Assembly (NCBI GenBank): GCA_031398625.1
Contig: JANNNQ010000257.1
Span: 1-12,380 of the forward strand
Direction of reading: 5' to 3'
Source of the DNA: CAIUGU01 sp031398625
GTDB taxonomy: Bacteria > Pseudomonadota > Gammaproteobacteria > Steroidobacterales > Steroidobacteraceae
Length of the DNA: 12,380 nucleotides
Position numbers and translations under genes: made by a program. The notes under the pieces were generated by a model that was not told the origin of the DNA, searched no databases, and was given only the letters and a program-made list of their open reading frames with translations. Positions 6,411-12,380 of this stretch are shown here, piece after piece (positions within the stretch are counted from its first letter, which is position 1; every line of letters begins with the position of its first letter).

Positions 6411-7481
6411 ATGGAGCTGAATGCCACTGCCATGACGCATCTCGTCCAGTCAGGATCTCAGGCCCGCCGGGAAGACATGCGCAGCCGCCTTGTCCGATAT
6501 GCTGAACTGCAGCCATGCACGACTGCCTTCGTCGATACGCGGACCCCTGGAAGCACCAGCAAGGAAAACTTTACCATCATCGGTCCCGGCGTCGCGGAGA
6601 ATCCGGACCAGCACGTGCACATCAGGATCCCGCACGGATTCAACATTGGCGGGGCACGTCAACCTCCGCACAGCGTGAACTCGCAGCACAGCCACGCCAC
6701 CGCAGAAGTCTTCGTGATCCATACTGGCCTCTGGCGCATGAAGACCGGCCACGATGGCAGTGATGGCAGCGTCGACCTCGGGCCTGGTGACGTGATCTCG
6801 TTTCCCACACGGATGTTTCGCGGCTTCGAGAACATCGGGTCAGACACCGGCTTCCTGTTTGCGGTGCTGGGAGGCGATGACCCCGGCAGGGTGACATGGG
6901 CACCATACGTCTTCGAGGCCGCCCGGAACCATGGACTGGTCCTCCTGGAGACGGGACGCCTGGTGGACACGAGGAGCGAGGAGTTGCCGGCAGATGCACG
7001 GCCAATGCCGCCGACGACGATGTACGACGTGGCGCGTTTCGATCGATACGATTCCGCTGCTGCGGAAGGTCTTGTAGTTCGTGCCTCCGCGCAGTCAGCG
7101 GCTGGCCGCGGATTGAACCGGATTGCCGGCTTCGCCGAGTGTCCGCTGATCGGGGTGGACAATCCACTCGAAGAAATGCCCGCAGGCAGGATCGCCTGGG
7201 AACACGGGTTTCAGGTACGTGCACTACGAGTGATGCCAGGGGCGCGTTCCGGATTGCATGTCCGCGAAGAGGAAGAGGTGCTGCTCGGGCATGCCGGTGA
7301 TCTCACGGTCAGCTGGGCTGGCGGGGAGCTGGAAGTGGGTCCGGGAGACACCTTCTCGATTCCACCGGCAATGGCGCGTGAGTTCAGCAATCGAAGCGCT
7401 GTGCCGGCGTGGCTTTACGTGGTACGCGGACGCGACTTGCCTGCAGCACCCGTCTGGACTGACCCGCTCCACACGAGCTGA
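6411..7481 (+). CDS. Bicupin protein, distantly gentisate dioxygenase-like
   Basis: The 356-residue protein has two cupin barrels. The first has the metal-binding pattern H93-S-H95-x3-E99 (QHSHATAE) and ends in a GPGDVISFPTRMFRGFEN strand, where an arginine sits at the place of the usual last histidine. The second has H283 followed by an acidic run (GLHVREEEEV) and a GPGDTFSIPP strand followed by MAREFSN, again without the last histidine. Two-barrel layout and length resemble gentisate 1,2-dioxygenase, but that enzyme uses three histidines, so ring-cleavage activity is doubtful. It may be another dioxygenase, an isomerase or a sugar-acid-type cupin. It starts 21 bases after the HisD-like gene and is followed 13 bases later by the SDR gene, so it belongs to the same operon. 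The ATG at 6411 has a weak ribosome site; ATG at 6432 is an alternative. Confidence 0.75.
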   Translation: MELNATAMTHLVQSGSQARREDMRSRLVRYAELQPCTTAFVDTRTPGSTSKENFTIIGPGVAENPDQHVHIRIPHGFNIGGARQPPHSVNSQHSHATAEVFVIHTGLWRMKTGHDGSDGSVDLGPGDVISFPTRMFRGFENIGSDTGFLFAVLGGDDPGRVTWAPYVFEAARNHGLVLLETGRLVDTRSEELPADARPMPPTTMYDVARFDRYDSAAAEGLVVRASAQSAAGRGLNRIAGFAECPLIGVDNPLEEMPAGRIAWEHGFQVRALRVMPGARSGLHVREEEEVLLGHAGDLTVSWAGGELEVGPGDTFSIPPAMAREFSNRSAVPAWLYVVRGRDLPAAPVWTDPLHTS

Positions 7482-7494
7482 GGCGAATGCGGCA

Positions 7495-8253
7495 ATGGCA
7501 TCGGTTCCGGATCTACCGTGGCTGCAGGGAATCGAGGGCCGCACCGCGCTCGTCACCGGCGCGGGGCGGGGTATCGGGCGGGCTTGTGCACTTGCGCTGG
7601 CGCGCGCTGGTGCCCGCGTCATCGGGGTGGCGCGTACGGCGGACGATCTTGAGACCCTGGAGAGGGAGGCGTGTGGCGACCTGCAGGGCTGGATCGGGGA
7701 CGTAACGACCGAGTCCCTTGCCGAGCGTGTCGAGTCGCTTGCTCGCCTGGATATTCTCGTCAGCAACGCAGGTATGAACCGCCCTTTGCCGATGGAGGCA
7801 GTCGATGCGGCCACTCTCGATTCGATGCTCCTGCTGAATGTGCGTTCCGTCTATCGCATCTCGCAGGCGGCGGCCCGCGTAATGGCGGGACGCACGGGGT
7901 CAGGCTCCATCATTCACATGTCTTCTCAGATGGGTCACGTCGGGGCAGAGCTCCGCACCGTGTACTGCATGACGAAGCATGCAGTGGAGGGACTGACAAA
8001 GTCGATGGCGATCGAGTTTGCAGCCCGGCAAATCCGCGTCAATTCGGTAGCCCCGACGTTCGTCTCGACCGAGCTGACGCGACCGATGCTGGAGGATGAC
8101 GCCTTTCAGGCGTCCGTTAGGGCCAGAATCCCGCTCGGCCGGATCGGCACACCCGATGATGTCGTAGGCGCGGTGCTGTTCCTTGCGTCATCCGCGTCGT
8201 CCCTGGTGACCGGCACGAGTCTCCGCGTTGATGGCGGCTGGACGGCCAGATGA
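7495..8253 (+). CDS. Short-chain dehydrogenase/reductase (classical SDR)
   Basis: This 252-residue classical SDR should be a soluble NAD(P)-dependent oxidoreductase of a hydroxyl or keto group. The cofactor glycine motif TGAGRGIG is near residue 21, NAG is near 91, and the catalytic residues are S144 and the Y157-x3-K161 pair (YCMTK). The C-terminal PLGRIGTPDDVVGAVLFLAS and TGTSLRVDGGW blocks are standard. The ATG at 7495 gives the normal family length; the frame is open further upstream only by overlapping the bicupin gene. A GAGG stretch at 7480-7483 may serve as a ribosome site. Together with the HisD-like enzyme it gives the operon two dehydrogenases, an arrangement also seen in dihydroxypropanesulfonate degradation (HpsN with HpsO), but the substrate here is unknown. 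Confidence 0.9.
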   Translation: MASVPDLPWLQGIEGRTALVTGAGRGIGRACALALARAGARVIGVARTADDLETLEREACGDLQGWIGDVTTESLAERVESLARLDILVSNAGMNRPLPMEAVDAATLDSMLLLNVRSVYRISQAAARVMAGRTGSGSIIHMSSQMGHVGAELRTVYCMTKHAVEGLTKSMAIEFAARQIRVNSVAPTFVSTELTRPMLEDDAFQASVRARIPLGRIGTPDDVVGAVLFLASSASSLVTGTSLRVDGGWTAR

Positions 8254-8260
8254 CCCGTTC

Positions 8261-9535
8261 ATGAGCAGCGCCGGCACGACACCCGTTGCGGTATCTCGTG
8301 ACTCACCCATGCGGGCTGAGGATATACCGCTGTTTCGCAGGGTCGCCGCGTTCGTCTTCCTGATGACAGCGGATTTCTTCTATGGATGGGCTTGGAACAC
8401 TGTCGACGTACTGCGGCCCTTCATCCGTGACGATCTGTCGATCACGCTGACGCAATCCGGTTCCCTTTACTCCGCGCAAAGCGCCGGGGCACTCGTCGGC
8501 GCGGTGGTCCTCGGCCAGTTGGGTGACCGGATGGGACGGCGCAACATGCTGTTCGTGATCATGCTCGGCTACGGCTGTTCGCTGCTCGCAGGCGTGGCCG
8601 TCGAGACCTACGCGCAGGTCCTGCTGCAGCGTTTTTCCCTTGGTGTGTTCATGGGAGGGGTGTTTCCGATCGTGGTGGGCATATACGTCGGCCTCTTCGC
8701 TCAGGGAATCCGGGGCCGGCTGGCCGCGCTGTATAACGGTACATTCAATGGATCGGCGGTAATGCTGGGTATCGCACTGAGCTCTGTCGCTGCGGATAAC
8801 TGGCGTCTGCTGCTGTGGGCTGGTGCATTGCCGCCAGTCGTACTCGCCGGGCTGGCATTCGTGATGCTGCCGAACGATCGCAACTTGTTGCCATTCGGGA
8901 GCACGGAAGTAACGGTACGCTCGAGCCGGTATCGACTGCCAGTCGCGGAGCTGTTCGAGCCGGCATACCGGCGCAGGACCATCCTCCTTGCGCTGATGAT
9001 CGGACTCAATTTCTTCGGGTCGCAGGCGTTCCTCGGGTGGGTAACGACCTATCTGCGCGACGTCAGGCATCTTGCCGACGGCACGATCGGTACACTGGTG
9101 GCATGGCAGTTCACGGCGAGCATTGCCGGAGGATTCTTCTGGGGCTGGTATGCAGATCGCTATGGCCGCCGGCGCAATGCAATCGGTTTTGTCCTGGGCA
9201 GCATGGCGATCATCGGCTATCTGACACTGCCCGATGCATCTTCGCTGCTGGTCTTTGCCGGCGCGGCTTTCGGGTTCATGATTGCCTCAAGCGTGATCTG
9301 GGGACCGTGGATCGCAGAGCTCTACCCGCCGCATCTGCGTTCCACCGCGGCCTCGATATTCAACTGGGGCCGCCTGATCAGCTTCTTCGCGCCACTGATT
9401 ACGGGTGCAATAGCGGAGACATTCGGTCTGACCATAGCCATGATGCTCGCAGCAATCGCATTCACGTGCGCGGCTGGCGTCTGGTGCATCCTTCCGGAGA
9501 CACTGGTGCGGAGCAAGGAGGCGGTCAAGCCGTGA
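8261..9535 (+). CDS. Major facilitator superfamily transporter, metabolite:proton symporter type
   Basis: This integral inner-membrane protein of about 424 residues has the 12-helix MFS layout. The loop 2-3 signature GQLGDRMGRR is at 85-94 and its repeat in the second half, GWYADRYGRR, at 295-304; a hydrophilic central loop lies at about 204-239. WGPWIAELYPPHLRSTAAS near 350 is typical of aromatic-acid and organic-acid proton symporters and sialate-type carriers. It is the only transporter in the window and sits mid-operon, so it is the likely importer of the pathway's substrate. The start is uncertain: ATG 8261, 7 bases after the SDR stop, is preferred; ATG 8309 would trim a charged N-terminal tail, and ATG 8231 would overlap the SDR gene. 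None has a clear ribosome site. Confidence 0.87.
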   Translation: MSSAGTTPVAVSRDSPMRAEDIPLFRRVAAFVFLMTADFFYGWAWNTVDVLRPFIRDDLSITLTQSGSLYSAQSAGALVGAVVLGQLGDRMGRRNMLFVIMLGYGCSLLAGVAVETYAQVLLQRFSLGVFMGGVFPIVVGIYVGLFAQGIRGRLAALYNGTFNGSAVMLGIALSSVAADNWRLLLWAGALPPVVLAGLAFVMLPNDRNLLPFGSTEVTVRSSRYRLPVAELFEPAYRRRTILLALMIGLNFFGSQAFLGWVTTYLRDVRHLADGTIGTLVAWQFTASIAGGFFWGWYADRYGRRRNAIGFVLGSMAIIGYLTLPDASSLLVFAGAAFGFMIASSVIWGPWIAELYPPHLRSTAASIFNWGRLISFFAPLITGAIAETFGLTIAMMLAAIAFTCAAGVWCILPETLVRSKEAVKP

Positions 9536-9566
9536 CAGTTCCGCTGCTGCAGACGGGTGCGGGTTC

Positions 9567-10310
9567 ATGACTGCGGTGATGCTTCTGCCCGGCATGATGT
9601 GCGACGCCAGGCTGTGGGGACACCAGGCAGCTGCTTTGCGGAGCGATGGATGCGAAGTGACCATTGGCGATCTGTCGGCCGGGGTTTCTATGCGAGAGAT
9701 TGCAGGAAGAGTGCTTGAATCGGCTCCACACAGGTTTGCTCTCGCGGGGATGTCGATGGGCGGAATCGTCGCGCTGGAACTCTGGCGCCAGGCACCGGAG
9801 CGGGTCACCCATCTTGCACTGATCAATACCAATCCGCATGCAGAGGCGACCGGCCGGCAGGTGCAGCGCACGCAAGAGATCGAATTCGTCATGCAGGGGA
9901 ATCTGCGCCGGCACGTGATCGACGGAATGATGCCTGGCTACCAGCCTTTGGGGCGACGCACTGACGGGGCGCTCGAGGAACTCGTGATTACCATGGCGAT
10001 GGATCTGGGTCCCGAGGCTTTCCGCAGGCAAGCGCTCGCAGTACGGGACAGGCCGGACAGCGTGGCGATGCTCGGGACCATTGGCATACCGACGCTGGTG
10101 TTGTGCGGCCGCGAGGACCGTCTTTGTCCGGTCGCATACCATACGCTGCTGGCCGAGAGCATCCCTCAGGCGGATCTCGTCGTGCTTGCCGGCTGTGGCC
10201 ATCTTTCACCGATCGAGCGGTCCGAGGCAGTGACAGCAGGACTCCGCGGCCTGCTCATGCGCGTGCAGTCAGCTTCCCAACATCAGCGGCAAGGTACCCT
10301 GGACAGATGA
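9567..10310 (+). CDS. Alpha/beta-hydrolase
   Basis: The 247-residue protein is an alpha/beta-hydrolase with a complete catalytic triad: nucleophile S63 in GMSMGG, D184 in GREDRLCP and H212 in GCGHLSPIE. The N-terminal LLPGMMCDARLW carries the oxyanion-hole segment. The size and layout resemble enol-lactonases, carboxylesterases and C-C bond hydrolases of aromatic degradation, but the substrate cannot be read from the sequence. It follows the MFS gene by 31 bases, and its stop overlaps the start of the next gene (ATGA), so the two products are probably made in step. There is no signal peptide, so it acts in the cytoplasm. Confidence 0.86.
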   Translation: MTAVMLLPGMMCDARLWGHQAAALRSDGCEVTIGDLSAGVSMREIAGRVLESAPHRFALAGMSMGGIVALELWRQAPERVTHLALINTNPHAEATGRQVQRTQEIEFVMQGNLRRHVIDGMMPGYQPLGRRTDGALEELVITMAMDLGPEAFRRQALAVRDRPDSVAMLGTIGIPTLVLCGREDRLCPVAYHTLLAESIPQADLVVLAGCGHLSPIERSEAVTAGLRGLLMRVQSASQHQRQGTLDR

Positions 10311-11011
10311 ATACAGACGTTTCCCAGGATCTTCTGAAGCACTTGCGGGGATTCGATACGCCCACAATATGCAATGCGCTTGAGTTTGCCCTCGGCGGAC
10401 GCCGCGCTACCGGATTCACCCGTCGTTCGATGGTGTGCGCTTTTCCGGAACTCAAGCCGATTGTGGGCTTTGCGCGTACCGCCACCCTGCGCGCTTCGTC
10501 GCCCGCACCCGGGAACGCGATGGCGCAGCGAGAGGCCCGGCTGCGCTACTACGACTACGTGCGGCCACTGGACCGTTCAACCATCGTTGTTGTCCAGGAC
10601 CTGGATTTCGAGCCTGGCATTGGCGCCTTCTGGGGCGAGATCAATTCGAAGGTGCACGAAGGGCTCGGGTGTGCCGGAGTCCTGACGAACGGTGCGGTAC
10701 GTGACCTCGACATGTTATCGCCGACGTTCCAGATCATTGCCGGCAGCATTACGCCGAGCCACGCATTCGTTCACATCGAATCGATCCAGCTCCCCGTCAG
10801 CATTTTCGGAATGGAGGTTGCTCATGATGACCTGGTGCACGCCGATCGGCACGGTGCGGTGGTGATACCCATGGAGGCTGCACCCCGGCTGCCACATGCG
10901 ATCGAGGTCGTGATACGCCGCGAGAAGTTGATCCTCGACGCGGTGGCTGCCCCCGGCTTCGGCATCGATGCCATACGCCGTGCTCTTTCCGACGGCGACG
11001 ATATTCATTGA
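10307..11011 (+). CDS. RraA-like aldolase/decarboxylase family protein
   Basis: This 234-residue protein belongs to the RraA/HMG-aldolase fold family, whose catabolic members split 4-hydroxy-4-methyl-2-oxoglutarate-like compounds to pyruvate or decarboxylate oxaloacetate with a divalent metal. The conserved Arg-Asp pair is R132-D133 in TNGAVRDLD, and an acidic residue stands exactly 20 residues before it (E111 in FWGEIN), matching the acidic-x20-R-D metal-site pattern. The N-terminal FDTPTICNALE block is also typical. The ATG at 10307 overlaps the hydrolase stop as ATGA and yields the expected N-terminus; upstream in-frame sequence lies inside the hydrolase gene. RraA proper inhibits RNase E, but the operon context favours an enzyme. 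A last-step, pyruvate-forming aldolase is a reasonable inference, not shown. Confidence 0.82.
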   Translation: MNTDVSQDLLKHLRGFDTPTICNALEFALGGRRATGFTRRSMVCAFPELKPIVGFARTATLRASSPAPGNAMAQREARLRYYDYVRPLDRSTIVVVQDLDFEPGIGAFWGEINSKVHEGLGCAGVLTNGAVRDLDMLSPTFQIIAGSITPSHAFVHIESIQLPVSIFGMEVAHDDLVHADRHGAVVIPMEAAPRLPHAIEVVIRREKLILDAVAAPGFGIDAIRRALSDGDDIH

Positions 11012-11129
11012 AGCGCGGCGGCGGGAGGTCGAGATGGCGCGGGATTCCGGATGCTGGCAGAATACCTATGCAACAACGGGTACTGCATCGTAAGAGTGCT
11101 GCAGGCCAGGACAGAGAGTGAGGACATCC
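11012..11129. other. Gap between RraA-like and SnoaL-like genes, two tiny unassigned reading frames
   Basis: This is the longest gap within the catabolic run. It holds a 19-codon frame at 11034-11093 with a good GGGAGG ribosome site 7 bases upstream, and an overlapping 29-codon frame at 11051-11140 that runs into the next gene. Neither resembles a known protein, and I do not call either as a gene. No terminator-like hairpin with a T-tract is seen, so transcription may continue into the SnoaL-like gene. Confidence 0.4.
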
Positions 11130-12119
11130 ATGGGCATTGACTTGGGCCGGTACCGCAATGTGCCCGATTTCATCTACGGAATCACGCGCGAGATATGGGA
11201 GGACCGGGGAATTGGCGGCAAGCTCGAGGCACGCTATGCGGATGACATCCTGCTGCGTGCCCCTAGCGGACTGACCGTCGGCAATCGCGAAGTGGTGTCG
11301 CAGACGCTGCAGACGCTCCATCAGTTTCCTGACCGGCAGCTCGTCGGTGAGGATGTGCTGTGGACGCTGTGCCCGAATGACACGTTCCTGTCGTCACACA
11401 GGCTGATTTCCGTGATGACCCACACCGGTGACGGCGTCCTCGGGCCTGCGACCCGCCGTGTTGTGCGCTCGCGGATCATTGCCGATTGCTGGATTCAGGA
11501 TCAGCAGGTCAAGGAGGAATGGCTGGTACGCGACCAGGCGTCGTTCGCCCGCTGTCTGGGTCTCGAGCCTCGCCTGCTCGCGAAGGACATGACCGAGCGC
11601 GAGATACGCAACGGCGGGCCTGTCACGTTCTTTCTGCCTGCCCACGACAAGACCGGTAAATTCAGGCCGGTGATTGCCGACGACCCGGTGGTTGCCGCTT
11701 ACATCCATGGCCTGCGGCGCATCTGGCATGTCAAGGAGACTGCGGCGATAGCTGACCTGTATTTTCATGGTGCCGCATTGCATGCGCCGGGTGGCGATGT
11801 GCTTTACGGACATGCAGACATCGACCGCTTTGTGATCGGCTATCTCGCCTCATTTCCGGATGCTGAGTTTGTTGTTCACTGTGCGACCATCAACCGCGAT
11901 CCTGAGTTGCCGGTCCGGGTGGCTCTCCGCTGGTCACTTGCAGGTACCCACAAGGGTTTCGGTCACTTCGGCGAGCCTACGGGTGCTCCGGTGCATGTGA
12001 TGGGAATGAGCCATGCCTACCTCACTGATGGAAGGGTAAGGATGGAATGGCTGCTGACGGATGAAGTAGCCATCTGGAAGCAGATTCATGCGCATGTTTT
12101 CAGTCGCTCCGGCTCCTGA
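11130..12119 (+). CDS. Protein with two tandem SnoaL/NTF2-like domains
   Basis: The 329-residue protein consists of two SnoaL/NTF2-like alpha+beta domains, about residues 5-150 and 180-329. The halves are recognisably duplicated: IYGITREIW...ARYADDILLRAPSG...FPDRQLV in the first corresponds to IHGLRRIW...ADLYFHGAALHAPGG...FPDAEFV in the second. This fold serves polyketide cyclases, dehydratases, isomerases and ring-hydroxylating dioxygenase beta subunits; no catalytic residues can be assigned by eye. There is no signal peptide. The ATG at 11130 is chosen because GAGGA at 11120-11124 lies 5 bases upstream; GTG at 11118, four codons earlier with its own AGGA, is possible. It lies between the RraA-like gene and soxB, so it may belong to either pathway. 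I do not recognise a specific named family. Confidence 0.75.
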   Translation: MGIDLGRYRNVPDFIYGITREIWEDRGIGGKLEARYADDILLRAPSGLTVGNREVVSQTLQTLHQFPDRQLVGEDVLWTLCPNDTFLSSHRLISVMTHTGDGVLGPATRRVVRSRIIADCWIQDQQVKEEWLVRDQASFARCLGLEPRLLAKDMTEREIRNGGPVTFFLPAHDKTGKFRPVIADDPVVAAYIHGLRRIWHVKETAAIADLYFHGAALHAPGGDVLYGHADIDRFVIGYLASFPDAEFVVHCATINRDPELPVRVALRWSLAGTHKGFGHFGEPTGAPVHVMGMSHAYLTDGRVRMEWLLTDEVAIWKQIHAHVFSRSGS

Positions 12120-12137
12120 GCCTGCGCGCCGCAATCC

Positions 12138-12380
12138 ATGAAGTTTTCGGCTCTTTCGCTCGCGCGTCATGCGATTTCGCGGCACCGCCGCTGGCCGGAG
12201 CAGTGGCGGTCGCCAAAGCCCAAGTCCTCGTACGACATCCTGATCGTGGGCGCCGGAGGGCACGGGCTTGCCACGGCCTATTATCTTGCCAAGCTTCACA
12301 ACGCCAGAAGCGTTGCCGTGCTCGACAAGGGCTGGCTCGGAGGAGGGACCCTCCGACTGGATCCGGATCGTCGTCGACTC
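12138..12380 (+). CDS. soxB: Sarcosine oxidase beta subunit, 5' part (runs off the window)
   Basis: Only the first 81 codons are present. The N-terminal MKFSALSLARHAISRHRRWP followed by KSSYDILIVGAGGHGLATAY and VLDKGWLGGG is highly characteristic of SoxB of heterotetrameric sarcosine oxidase, including the FAD-binding G38-x-G40-G41-H42-G43 loop. The complex oxidises sarcosine to glycine with a methylene group passed to tetrahydrofolate; the other subunits (SoxD, SoxA, SoxG) would be expected downstream. The last ~11 codons do not match the conserved GNTGRNTT-type segment that should follow GWLGGG, suggesting sequence errors or a frameshift near the window edge. The start at 12138, 18 bases after the preceding stop, has no strong ribosome site but gives the family N-terminus. 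Confidence 0.82.
   Translation, partial: MKFSALSLARHAISRHRRWPEQWRSPKPKSSYDILIVGAGGHGLATAYYLAKLHNARSVAVLDKGWLGGGTLRLDPDRRRL

Noticed and set aside
5088..8253. DHPS (sulfoquinovose-derived) degradation operon hpsNOP
   Set aside because: A HisD-like and an SDR gene are present, but the bicupin between them and the lack of sulfolactate-processing genes do not fit the known set.
10103..10306. Upstream extension of the RraA-like frame
   Set aside because: It is inside the hydrolase gene in another frame; the ATGA overlap at 10307 gives the expected start.

Overview
The window is GC-rich bacterial DNA with tightly packed genes, all on the + strand. The protein families and gene style fit a Pseudomonadota genome, probably beta- or gammaproteobacterial; this is inferred from family resemblance only, with no rRNA or marker gene to confirm it. 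I see no tRNA, rRNA, CRISPR array, insertion sequence or phage gene. The coding regions are intact except the last gene, which runs off the right edge.

Layout. (1) 1-192 is a leader ending in a 7-bp tandem repeat (GCCTGTA x4) that touches the first start codon. (2) 193-2524 holds two PLP enzymes only 4 bp apart: a YbdL-type aminotransferase and a cystathionine gamma-synthase-family (trans-sulfuration) enzyme, probably a sulfur amino acid pair. (3) 2525-2695 is a gap with short inverted repeats. (4) 2696-4986 is a two-gene sugar unit: a cytoplasmic GH32 beta-fructosidase (GTG start) whose stop overlaps the TTG start of a PfkB fructokinase. Together they would split sucrose or small fructans and phosphorylate the fructose; no sugar transporter is in view. 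(5) 4987-5087 carries a good sigma70-like promoter whose -35 hexamer lies inside a perfect 8-2-8 palindrome, a likely repressor operator. (6) 5088-12119 is a run of seven genes reading as one catabolic operon: a histidinol dehydrogenase-like alcohol dehydrogenase, a bicupin, a short-chain dehydrogenase, an MFS transporter, an alpha/beta hydrolase, an RraA-like aldolase/decarboxylase homologue and a protein made of two SnoaL/NTF2-like domains. (7) 12138-12380 is the 5' end of a sarcosine oxidase beta subunit (SoxB) gene.

How the genes may work together. Region 6 contains an importer (MFS), two NAD(P)-dependent dehydrogenases able to oxidise primary and secondary alcohols, a possible oxygenase or isomerase (bicupin), a hydrolase and an RraA-like enzyme of the type that can release pyruvate. 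This looks like a complete small-molecule degradation route under one regulated promoter. The combination does not match any pathway I can name. It shares the HisD-like + SDR pair with dihydroxypropanesulfonate (HpsN/HpsO) degradation but lacks the sulfolactate genes. The downstream soxB hints that the substrate, or a neighbouring pathway, may involve an N-methyl amine. The substrate is unknown, and this cluster is the best candidate for something undescribed in the window.
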